Of a DNA stretch of 64,000 bases, positions 34,639 to 42,870 are shown piece after piece; positions within the stretch are counted from its first letter, which is position 1; each line of letters starts with the position of its first letter. The stretch is from an uncultured Prevotellaceae bacterium (GTDB taxonomy: Bacteria > Bacteroidota > Bacteroidia > Bacteroidales > Bacteroidaceae): contig CALDLA010000122.1 in assembly GCA_937898415.1 (NCBI GenBank), forward strand, positions 28,775 to 92,774. The letters run 5' to 3'. The notes under the pieces are model-generated. The model had not been told where the DNA came from and did not search any database. It saw only the letters and a list, made by a program, of their open reading frames with translations. The position numbers and the translations under genes are program-made.

Positions 34639-37600
34639 ATGAAACTATATACTGACAGCCTGCACAAAATAGCATACGCTACCGATGCATCGGTGTATCG
34701 GGAGATACCGTATGGCGTAGCCTATCCGGAGACGGAGGACGACGTACGGGAACTGATGCGGTTGGCCAAGGAGAAAGGGGTTGACCTGATTCCAAGGGCA
34801 GGCGGCACATCAATTGCAGGACAGGTTGTCGGGAGTGGTATCGTGGTGGATATCAGTAAGCATTGGAACCATATCATGGAGATCAACGCTGAGGAGCGTT
34901 GGGCAAGAGTGCAGCCCGGTGTGGTGAGGGATGAACTGAACATCGCCCTAAAGCCTTACGGTCTGTTCTTCAGCCCGGAGACCTCGACGAGCAATCGCTG
35001 CTGCATCGGCGGTATGTTCGGCAACAACTCATGCGGCACACATTCATTGGTCTATGGCAGTACCCGGCACCACGTGATAGCTGCCAAAGGTATACTTTCT
35101 GATGGAACATCGGAAGATTTTAAGAATTATAGAATTGAAGAATTGAAGTCGCGATTCGGGGATGAATTCTGGAAAAAGGAAAGCCATGAGTCCCTGATCG
35201 AGCGGATATATTCACAGCTCATCAATTTCGCACTTAACGAAAGGACGGCAAAACTGATTGCTGAGAACTACCCCGATAAGGAACTGAAAAGGCGGAGTTG
35301 TGGCTATGCCATAGATGAGGTGATTGAGAGCTTAACGACAGACCCCACCCCTACCCCTCCCCTTGGAAGGGAGGGGAACTGCGAGGGGAGCATCAACTTA
35401 TGTAAACTGTTGGCGGGTAGTGAAGGAACATTGGCCTTTATCACCGAAATAACAGTGAGCCTCGACCCGCTGCCACCTAAGGAGATCATGGCGGTATGTG
35501 GCCATTGTGACACTTTGGCGAAGAGTTTCGAGGCGAATCTGGTGGCTCTGAAACATGAGCCGACTGCCATCGAACTGATGGACGGCGACATACTGCAACT
35601 GAGCAAGGGAAATGCCGAACAACAGAAGAACCGCTTCTTCGTAGAGGGCGATCCAGCCGCACTGCTCATCACCGAACTGAGGGCAGAGACCAGAGAGGAA
35701 CTTGACAAGATGGCTGATGAGCTGGAGCGTGATTTGCTCAGCAGTGGCCATATATATAAAGGAACGCGCGTGTATGGAGCCGATGTTAATAAGGTTTGGG
35801 CTCTTCGAAAAGCCGGATTAGGAATTCTCGGCGGGATGAAGGGGGATGCCAAGCCAATGGGGGTGATTGAAGACACCGCTGTAGCACCAAGACTGATGCC
35901 TGCCTACATGAAAGAGTTCCGACAACTGATTGACAGGCTCGGGGCCAAATGCGTTTACTACGGACATATCAGTACCGGTGAGCTGCATCTGCGACCTATC
36001 ATCAACCTGAAAACTAAAGAGGGACGGACGTTGTTCCGTAACATCGCCTACGAGACTGCTCTGTTGGTGAAGAAGCATCGCGGCAGTATCAGCGGTGAGC
36101 ATGGTGACGGTCGCCTGCGGGGAGAGTTCATCCCCCTACTCTATGGCAACGAGACCTACGAACTGATGCGCCAGGTAAAGCAGTGCTGGGACCCCGAAGG
36201 ACTACTGAACCGCCACAAGATTGTGGACACGCTGCCAATGGACTCCATGCTGCGCTTCCCAGCAGAGGATAACAGTACCACCCATGAGTCCCATGAGCCC
36301 CATAATCCCCATAATCCCCAGCATACCTACTTTAACTGGAAGGCTGCATTTGATGAATGTGATGCACCAGGTGCTACAGGAGCACGCTCACAGACACATG
36401 CTTTGATGTGTACCATAGAGCAATGTAATGGAGCAGGTGACTGTAGGAAGTCAAATGTTATCGGTGGTACTATGTGCCCGGCCTTCAAGGTAAGTGGCGA
36501 CGAACTCAAGACCACTCGGGCCAGAGCCAACGTATTGCGCGAGATTCTTACGAGAGGTGGAGATGACCGCCTCATCAAGGAAATCTTAGATACATGCCTG
36601 GCATGTAAGGGTTGCCGGAGCGAATGTCCGTCGAATGTGGACATGACACGATTGAGGGCAGAACTGCTGCAGCAGTACTATGACCGGCATGGCACACCAT
36701 TACGTTCTTGGTTAGTTGCCAGAACGGCCCAATTAGAAGATATCTGCCAGCATGTACGTCCGCTCTATAATTTCCTTGTATCCTTCAAACCCACATCGTT
36801 GCTCATCAAAAAAACTATCGGCTTTGCCTCTGAGAGACAACTGCCGAAGTTACGGAAAATGAGGAAAGAGGAAAGAAGAGAGAGGAAAGAGGAAAGAAAA
36901 GGGAGAATTTGGTTTTTCTTGGATGAGTTTACACGTAACCACGAGCCGGAATTGGCAGAGACCTTTGTGCAGTTGCTATCCGCCTTGGGCTATGGTGTCA
37001 GAATCCCATGCCATGTGGAGAGCGGACGGGCGGCCATCTCGAAAGGCTGTCTGAAACGGGCTAAGCATTTATCCCGACTGAACGTGCAACGGTTGATGGG
37101 CGTGGTGACGGACGAGATGCCGCTGATAGGTATTGAACCGTCATGCATTCTGTCTTTCCGCGACGAATATCCCGACTTGGTGCCTGCTGAACTGCGGAAT
37201 GAGGCCAAGAAATTAGGTCAACGTAGTCTGTTGTTTGATGAATTCCTGTTACGCGAAATTATGGCGGGACATATCCGTCGTGAGAACTTTGACCAGACAC
37301 CCATTGAGATTTTCCTCCACGGCCATTGCCACCAGAAGGCAATCGTCGGCGTTGAAGTGATGGCTGAGGTGCTGCGCCAACTGCTAAACGCGAAAGTAAC
37401 GGTCATCCCCAGTGGCTGTTGTGGCATGGCAGGTTCGTTCGGCTATGAGAAGGAGCATTATAAGACTTCATTGGAAATTGGAGAGATGATACTCTTCCCT
37501 GCCATCAGGAAAGCTGTTCTCTCACCTCAGACTTCAGGCCCCAGACCTCCAACTTATGTCGTTGCACCAGGCACCTCATGCCGTCAGCAAATCTTAGACG

Positions 37601-37656
37601 GTACGGGTGTCAAGGCCGTACATCCAATAGAAATACTATATCATTATATAAAATAA
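34639..37656 (+). CDS. FAD-binding and Fe-S-binding oxidoreductase (YdiJ / D-2-hydroxyglutarate dehydrogenase-like)
   Basis: A 1005-residue protein, close to the length of E. coli YdiJ. Order: FAD_binding_4 domain (about 30-245, RAGGTSIAGQVVGSGIVVD), FAD-oxidase C domain (about 245-520, CVYYGHISTGELHLRP, GEHGDGRLRGEF), then an Fe-S section with CTIEQCNGAGDC, GTMCPAF and CLACKGCRSECP, then a CCG-type Cys-rich domain (HGHCHQKAIVG, PSGCCGMAGSFG). The family oxidises 2-hydroxyacids such as D-2-hydroxyglutarate or D-lactate and passes electrons on. It lies 51 bases upstream of wbpB, whose reaction yields D-2-hydroxyglutarate. Low-complexity insertions occur at about 235-250, 550-565, 735-755 and 960-970. 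Substrate is inferred from family and context. Confidence 0.87.
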   Translation: MKLYTDSLHKIAYATDASVYREIPYGVAYPETEDDVRELMRLAKEKGVDLIPRAGGTSIAGQVVGSGIVVDISKHWNHIMEINAEERWARVQPGVVRDELNIALKPYGLFFSPETSTSNRCCIGGMFGNNSCGTHSLVYGSTRHHVIAAKGILSDGTSEDFKNYRIEELKSRFGDEFWKKESHESLIERIYSQLINFALNERTAKLIAENYPDKELKRRSCGYAIDEVIESLTTDPTPTPPLGREGNCEGSINLCKLLAGSEGTLAFITEITVSLDPLPPKEIMAVCGHCDTLAKSFEANLVALKHEPTAIELMDGDILQLSKGNAEQQKNRFFVEGDPAALLITELRAETREELDKMADELERDLLSSGHIYKGTRVYGADVNKVWALRKAGLGILGGMKGDAKPMGVIEDTAVAPRLMPAYMKEFRQLIDRLGAKCVYYGHISTGELHLRPIINLKTKEGRTLFRNIAYETALLVKKHRGSISGEHGDGRLRGEFIPLLYGNETYELMRQVKQCWDPEGLLNRHKIVDTLPMDSMLRFPAEDNSTTHESHEPHNPHNPQHTYFNWKAAFDECDAPGATGARSQTHALMCTIEQCNGAGDCRKSNVIGGTMCPAFKVSGDELKTTRARANVLREILTRGGDDRLIKEILDTCLACKGCRSECPSNVDMTRLRAELLQQYYDRHGTPLRSWLVARTAQLEDICQHVRPLYNFLVSFKPTSLLIKKTIGFASERQLPKLRKMRKEERRERKEERKGRIWFFLDEFTRNHEPELAETFVQLLSALGYGVRIPCHVESGRAAISKGCLKRAKHLSRLNVQRLMGVVTDEMPLIGIEPSCILSFRDEYPDLVPAELRNEAKKLGQRSLLFDEFLLREIMAGHIRRENFDQTPIEIFLHGHCHQKAIVGVEVMAEVLRQLLNAKVTVIPSGCCGMAGSFGYEKEHYKTSLEIGEMILFPAIRKAVLSPQTSGPRPPTYVVAPGTSCRQQILDGTGVKAVHPIEILYHYIK
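35338..35395 (+). repeat. GC-rich palindromic element inserted in frame within the oxidoreductase gene
   Basis: An imperfect hairpin, CCCCTCCCC followed by TTGGA and then AGGGAGGGG, with flanking C-rich and G-rich repeats. It encodes TDPTPTPPLGREGNCEGS, which interrupts the FAD domain. The composition differs sharply from the surrounding codons and resembles dispersed intergenic repeats of Bacteroidales. Confidence 0.6.
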
Positions 37657-37706
37657 ATAAGGTGAAAAAGACTATTAAAAAAGGTAATAACAGAAAAGAA
37701 AAGTTT

Positions 37707-38690
37707 ATGGAAAAGAAAAACTTTGCACTCATTGGTGCTGCGGGCTATATTGCTCCGCGTCACATCAAGGCTATTGCTGATACGGGCAACAACCTGATTG
37801 TAGCTTACGACAAGTTCGACAGCGTGGGACGTCTTGACAGTTCGTTCCCCGACTGTGAGTTCTTCACTGAGAATGAGCAGTTCGACCGTTTCTGCTCCAA
37901 GCAGATGCGTACAAACGAGCCGCTCCACTTCACCTCTATCTGCACGCCGAACTACACCCACGATGCTTTCATCCGTTACGGTCTGCGTCTGGGCACAGAC
38001 GTCATCTGTGAAAAGCCGTTGGTGTTGAACCCCTGGAACATTGACAACCTCGTGGAGTTGGAGAACGAGACAGGTCACAAGGCCTACACCATTCTGCAGC
38101 TGCGACTGCACGATGCCATCGTGGCCCTGAAGCAGAAGGTGGACGAGGGTCCTCAGGACAAAATTCATGATGTGGACCTGACCTATATCACCTCACGTGG
38201 CAGATGGTACTATGCTTCGTGGAAGGGCGACATCCGCAAGAGCGGTGGTGTGGCCACCAACATCGGTGTACACTTCTACGACATGCTGACATGGGTATTC
38301 GGACCCGTGAAGCGTAATGTGGTGCATGTGATGAGTTTCGACCGCGTCGGTGGCTACTTGGAGTTAGAGAAGGCCCGTGTACGTTACTTCCTGAGCATTA
38401 ATGCAGAGTGCCTGCCCGCCAATGCTGTTCAGGGCGAGAAGAAAACCTATCGCACACTGAATATCGACGGTGAAGAGTTTGAGTTTAGCGTGGGCTTCAC
38501 AGAGCTGCATACCAAGAGCTATGAGAAGATTCTTGCCGGTGAGGGTTTCCGTATCAGCGAGGCACGGAGAAGCATCGAGATTGTCAGCGATATCCGCAAC
38601 TCAGCCCCCATCGGCCTGAAGGGCGACTACCATCCGTTGTGCAGAATGCCATTGGCAGCACATCCTTTCGGATGGGACGACAAAAGGTAG
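37707..38690 (+). CDS. wbpB: WbpB/WlbA-type UDP-N-acetylglucosaminuronate 3-dehydrogenase (Gfo/Idh/MocA)
   Basis: 327 residues from ATG 37707 (MEKKNFALIGAAGYIAPRH); the longer open frame reads back into the previous gene. The Rossmann motif GAAGYIAPRHIKAI, the catalytic-region EKPLVLNPWNIDN and LTYITSRGRWYYASWKGD are those of WbpB/WlbA. This enzyme oxidises C3 of UDP-GlcNAcA with a tightly bound NAD that is regenerated by reducing 2-oxoglutarate to D-2-hydroxyglutarate. It works with the aminotransferase at 19617 and the acetyltransferase at 19045. It is unusually far from those partners but adjacent to a candidate D-2-hydroxyglutarate dehydrogenase. Confidence 0.88.
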   Translation: MEKKNFALIGAAGYIAPRHIKAIADTGNNLIVAYDKFDSVGRLDSSFPDCEFFTENEQFDRFCSKQMRTNEPLHFTSICTPNYTHDAFIRYGLRLGTDVICEKPLVLNPWNIDNLVELENETGHKAYTILQLRLHDAIVALKQKVDEGPQDKIHDVDLTYITSRGRWYYASWKGDIRKSGGVATNIGVHFYDMLTWVFGPVKRNVVHVMSFDRVGGYLELEKARVRYFLSINAECLPANAVQGEKKTYRTLNIDGEEFEFSVGFTELHTKSYEKILAGEGFRISEARRSIEIVSDIRNSAPIGLKGDYHPLCRMPLAAHPFGWDDKR

Positions 38691-38736
38691 AAGTGAAGAG
38701 CGAAAAGTGAATAATTTGCTACCGCTTTCATAAAAG

Positions 38737-40269
38737 ATGTCATACAAAGCTGATCATGGACGTGTTATGCGGAATACAGCACTGCTGTATTTCCGCATGG
38801 CACTCATGATGTGTATCAACCTTTACACATCAAGAGTTGTCCTGCAAGTATTGGGTGTTGAGGACTATGGTATTTTTTACGTTGTCTGGGGAATAGCATA
38901 CATTTTAAATTTTATCAATAGTAGTATGACTACCTCCACCCAACGTTTCCTAAACTTTGAACTTGGAACGGGGAACAAGCAACGTTTGCACGAAATATTC
39001 ATCACTAGCATTCATATACATTTTATCATCTCATTGCTCCTTATTCTACTTAGCGAGACAGGTGGAATCTGGTTCTTGACGGAAAAGATGGTGATACCAG
39101 AAGAACGACGAACGGCGGCCATGTGGTGCTTCCAACTTAGCATAGTCACGGCTGTTGCCGAGGTCATGAGCTGCCCCTATCAATCTGTCATCATTGCACG
39201 TGAAAAGATGTCGGCTTTTGCCTACATCTCTATCCTTGATGCTTTCTTGAAATTGGCAATAGTGGGAATGTTGCTGCTTACTGGTTATGATCGCTTAATT
39301 ATTTATGCTATATTGTACACCTGTGAGAAATTACTTATCAGGTTGGTCTATAACATCTATTGTAAACGCCATTTCGAGGAAAGCCATTATCAATGGTTCT
39401 ATGAGAAAGATCTTTTCAGGAAGATGTTGTCGTTTGCAGGATGGAGCATGTTGGGAAACTTGTCATACGTGCTTAATACGCAGGGACTGAATATGTTGCT
39501 GAACGTGTTCTTCGGACCTGTAGCCAACGCTGCACAAGCTGCTGCGAGTCAGGCAAAAAATGCAGTATACCAGTTCTCAAGGAATTTCCAAATTGCCATT
39601 AACCCACAAATAACGAAAAGTTATGCCTCTGGGCAGTTGAAAGAGATGCACTTGCTGTTTTTCAGAGGAAGTAGACTAACTTTCTGTTTATTGTTGATGC
39701 TATGCCTTCCTTTGGCCGTAGAGACACCCATGGTTTTAAAACTTTGGCTTAAAGAAGTTCCTGAGGGAGCTGCTGGTTTTCTTAGACTTCTGCTCATTAT
39801 ACTCATCGTTAATCAGATGTCAAATTCATTAGAAGCAACGATTGATGCAACAGGAAACATCAAAAAGTACCAAACCTTTTCCAATGGTATAAAGATTTTT
39901 ATCGTGCCGGCTGCATACATCGTTCTAAAGATGGGAGGAGCTCCTTGGACGGTGTTTGTAGTATATTTAGTCATCTCTATCTTAGCGTATATTGCAACAA
40001 TACGCATTGTATTGCCGCAAATTCAAATGGAGTTAAAAGATTATTCCCTTCATGTGCTGAGACCTTGTGCTTGTGTTCTATTCCTATCATTGATTACACC
40101 TGTCATCATGAAGCAATTGACAGGTTCCGGTTTATTGTTTTCGTTGTTGACCATTGCAATCACAGTTGTCATTACAGGTGTCTTATGCTTTACACTTGGA
40201 ATAGACAAGGAGATGAGAAGCCTCATTATCATTAAAATCAGGAAAATAACAGGAGGAAGATCTTCATGA
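38737..40269 (+). CDS. wzx: polysaccharide flippase (Wzx/MATE-like)
   Basis: A 510-residue membrane protein with about twelve to fourteen hydrophobic segments. The N-terminus (LYFRMALMMCINLYTSRVVL, LGVEDYGIFYVVWGIAYI) is typical of Bacteroidota Wzx-type polysaccharide flippases, which move the undecaprenyl-linked repeat unit across the inner membrane. It is the only flippase candidate in the locus. It overlaps the CotH gene by 4 bases. Confidence 0.87.
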   Translation: MSYKADHGRVMRNTALLYFRMALMMCINLYTSRVVLQVLGVEDYGIFYVVWGIAYILNFINSSMTTSTQRFLNFELGTGNKQRLHEIFITSIHIHFIISLLLILLSETGGIWFLTEKMVIPEERRTAAMWCFQLSIVTAVAEVMSCPYQSVIIAREKMSAFAYISILDAFLKLAIVGMLLLTGYDRLIIYAILYTCEKLLIRLVYNIYCKRHFEESHYQWFYEKDLFRKMLSFAGWSMLGNLSYVLNTQGLNMLLNVFFGPVANAAQAAASQAKNAVYQFSRNFQIAINPQITKSYASGQLKEMHLLFFRGSRLTFCLLLMLCLPLAVETPMVLKLWLKEVPEGAAGFLRLLLIILIVNQMSNSLEATIDATGNIKKYQTFSNGIKIFIVPAAYIVLKMGGAPWTVFVVYLVISILAYIATIRIVLPQIQMELKDYSLHVLRPCACVLFLSLITPVIMKQLTGSGLLFSLLTIAITVVITGVLCFTLGIDKEMRSLIIIKIRKITGGRSS

Positions 40270-42119
40270 AACATTTACTCTCAACGATAACAATCCTTAT
40301 CTGCAGTTTATTTGCGACGACAGCACAAGGACAGGATTCCAAACTTACAGGAACCGTGATAGGTACGCTGAAATCGGTAGACTATAGCACCAACAAGGCA
40401 TCTACGACCATCAACACTCGTGAGTGTGCCTTTGATGACAACCTTAATACCTATTTTGCGGCATACGATCGCAGTTTTGCTTGGGTGGGACTGGATTTGG
40501 GTGAGCCATACGTCATCACTCGTATCGGTTGGTCTCCAGCTCGTCGTAACCGAGGTAATGAGAGGATTCTATTGGGTGTTTTTGAGGGAGCTAACACACC
40601 CGACTTCATGGATGCCCTGCCTCTCTATATCATCACGGAATTAGGTTCCTACGGAATCATGGACTATGCCGATGTGACTTGCTCTAAAGGATTTCGCTAT
40701 GTGCGGTATGTAGGGCCATCTGATGAACGATGCAACATCGCAGAGATAGAGTTCTATGGCCACGCTGGAGAAGGTGACGAATCGAACCTCTACCGACTGA
40801 CCAACCTACCGACGGTGAGCATCCATACGGAAAACAATGTGGAACCTTACGACAAAGTGCATGAGATTAACGCACTGATAACAATCATCGGTGATAAGGA
40901 TAAGAAACTGAGAACGGATTCGGGGACTGTGCGTTTGCGCGGCAATAAATCTGTTTCATTTCCCAAAAAGCCTTACCGCATTAAATACAACAGTAAGCAC
41001 AAGGTGCTGGATTCCCCGGCCAAAGCCAAGAAATGGACGCTTATCAACAACTACGGCGACAAAACGCTGATGCGTAACCTGTTGGCCTTTGAACTGAGCC
41101 GCTGCCTAGAAATGCCCTATACGCCCTACGGTCAGTCCGTAGATGTACTGGTGAACGGTGAGTACAAGGGGAACTACCAACTGTGTGACCATATAGATGT
41201 GAGAAAGAACCGCGTGGAGCTGGTTGACACATTGGCGGAAGAGCGTGACGATTCACTCAGCACGTCCTTCCTGATTGAGGCAGATGCCCGTGCATCCACC
41301 GAGGATTGTTGGTTTACATCAAAGAAGGGAACGCCCATGACTATCCATTATCCGGATGACGACGAAATAACCCCGCTGCAAAAGACCTATATCGAAGACT
41401 GCTTCAACGCAATGGAAGAGGACTGGAAGAAAACCTTGGACGTGAATACCTTTATCCGTCATTTTCTGGTCGGGGAACTCTCGGGAAATACCGACACCTA
41501 TTGGAGCACCTATATGTATAAGCACCGCGAGAACGATACGATTTTCACAGGGCCTGTATGGGACTTCGACATCGCCTTTGAGAATGACCAACGCACCTAT
41601 CCCATCAATAGCAAGAAAGACTTCGTCTATCGGAGTGGGGGTAGTAACACTGGCAATATGAAAGCGTTCGCAGACAACATCATTGTGCGGGACGCTGAAG
41701 CCAAAGCCAAGATGCTGGAGATATGGGGGAAAGCGAGGGAAGCAAACATCAACGAACAGCATCTTGTTGACTTTATCAATCAGCAGGAGGAGAACCTGCA
41801 GAAATCACAGAAACTGAATTTCATGCGATGGCCTATCATGAACGAACTGGTGCATGAGAATCCTGTCGTATGGGGCAGCTATACTGCTGAGGTGCAGAAC
41901 GTACGCCGATATATTAGCAAACGGCTCCTATGGATGGACAACAAACTTGGCTATACCTACAAGCCCAACGGCATAGCGGACATCATCACTGACACTGTCC
42001 AGCCCTATCAGCTATACGATTTGTCTGGGCGATCCTATACAGGTGACGTACTGCGGCTGCCACGAGGCATCTATATCGTAAAACAGGGAAGTAACACAAG
42101 AAAGATACAGGTAAGATAA
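40266..42119 (+). CDS. secreted CotH-family protein with discoidin-like domain and T9SS-type C-terminal tail
   Basis: A 617-residue protein: signal peptide (about 1-22), F5/8C-like beta-sandwich domain (about 35-165, ECAFDDNLNTYFAAYDRSFA), CotH domain (about 180-520, RLRGNKSVSFPKKPYRIKY, YKGNYQLCDHIDVRKNRVEL, GPVWDFDIAF with the DFD-like metal motif), and a C-terminal ending (LYDLSGRSYTGDV then LPRGIYIVKQG) that fits a type A T9SS sorting domain. CotH proteins are atypical kinases of the Fam20C-like group. It is probably exported through T9SS to the surface. Its place between wzx and a glycosyltransferase, with 4- and 1-base overlaps, ties it to the capsule operon. Confidence 0.85.
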   Translation: MKHLLSTITILICSLFATTAQGQDSKLTGTVIGTLKSVDYSTNKASTTINTRECAFDDNLNTYFAAYDRSFAWVGLDLGEPYVITRIGWSPARRNRGNERILLGVFEGANTPDFMDALPLYIITELGSYGIMDYADVTCSKGFRYVRYVGPSDERCNIAEIEFYGHAGEGDESNLYRLTNLPTVSIHTENNVEPYDKVHEINALITIIGDKDKKLRTDSGTVRLRGNKSVSFPKKPYRIKYNSKHKVLDSPAKAKKWTLINNYGDKTLMRNLLAFELSRCLEMPYTPYGQSVDVLVNGEYKGNYQLCDHIDVRKNRVELVDTLAEERDDSLSTSFLIEADARASTEDCWFTSKKGTPMTIHYPDDDEITPLQKTYIEDCFNAMEEDWKKTLDVNTFIRHFLVGELSGNTDTYWSTYMYKHRENDTIFTGPVWDFDIAFENDQRTYPINSKKDFVYRSGGSNTGNMKAFADNIIVRDAEAKAKMLEIWGKAREANINEQHLVDFINQQEENLQKSQKLNFMRWPIMNELVHENPVVWGSYTAEVQNVRRYISKRLLWMDNKLGYTYKPNGIADIITDTVQPYQLYDLSGRSYTGDVLRLPRGIYIVKQGSNTRKIQVR

Positions 42120-42865
42120 TGGACAAACAAATTCCTAAGATTATACATTACTGCTGGTTTGGTGGAAACCCACTGCCGGAATTGGCGCAGAAGTGCATTG
42201 CATCCTGGAAAAAGTTCCTTCCAGACTATGAGATTAAAGAATGGAACGAGGGCAACTTCGACGTCTATCAGGCACCATACGTAGCAGAAGCCTACCGGCT
42301 GAAAAAGTACGCCCACGTGAGCGACTATGCGCGATTCTGGATTCTCTATCATTACGGTGGCATTTATTTTGATACAGATGTAGAGGTAATACGGCCCGTG
42401 AATGATATTTTGAATCGTGGCTCATATATGGGGTTTGAGTGTCAAGAGGGTACACCCTATGATAATCCTAACGGAAATGTGAATCCTGGGTTGGGTATGG
42501 CTGTTTGCAAAAGACATTCTTTTATTGCAAAAATGGTAGATTATTACAACCATCACCATTATGTGCGCTGGAATGGAAAGGACACGGGTAACATCACGCT
42601 GAAGGTAACCCAGTTCTTAGACTATGACCACAAGAAGGTGCTTGAAGGAGGTATCATTAGTGTGAATGAACTGCTGATTTATCCCATCGAGTATTTCTGT
42701 CCGCTCGACTATTATACTGGACAAACGAACATCACTAAGAACACCCGTACCATTCATCACTACATGGCATCGTGGGTGAAGAAGGGCAGCCGACTAAAGA
42801 TCTGGTTGTTCAGGGCGAAATCCGTCTACATTAGAATCCTTTGCACTTTGAAACATCATATTTGA
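42119..42865 (+). CDS. family 32 (OCH1/capsular-type) glycosyltransferase
   Basis: A 248-residue enzyme beginning with IPKIIHYCWFGGNPLP and carrying HVSDYARFWILYHYGGIYFDTDVEV, in which the DTD is the DxD metal motif of GT32 capsular transferases. It has no signal peptide. Its start overlaps the CotH stop by one base. Confidence 0.92.
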   Translation: MDKQIPKIIHYCWFGGNPLPELAQKCIASWKKFLPDYEIKEWNEGNFDVYQAPYVAEAYRLKKYAHVSDYARFWILYHYGGIYFDTDVEVIRPVNDILNRGSYMGFECQEGTPYDNPNGNVNPGLGMAVCKRHSFIAKMVDYYNHHHYVRWNGKDTGNITLKVTQFLDYDHKKVLEGGIISVNELLIYPIEYFCPLDYYTGQTNITKNTRTIHHYMASWVKKGSRLKIWLFRAKSVYIRILCTLKHHI

Positions 42866-42870
42866 TTATT

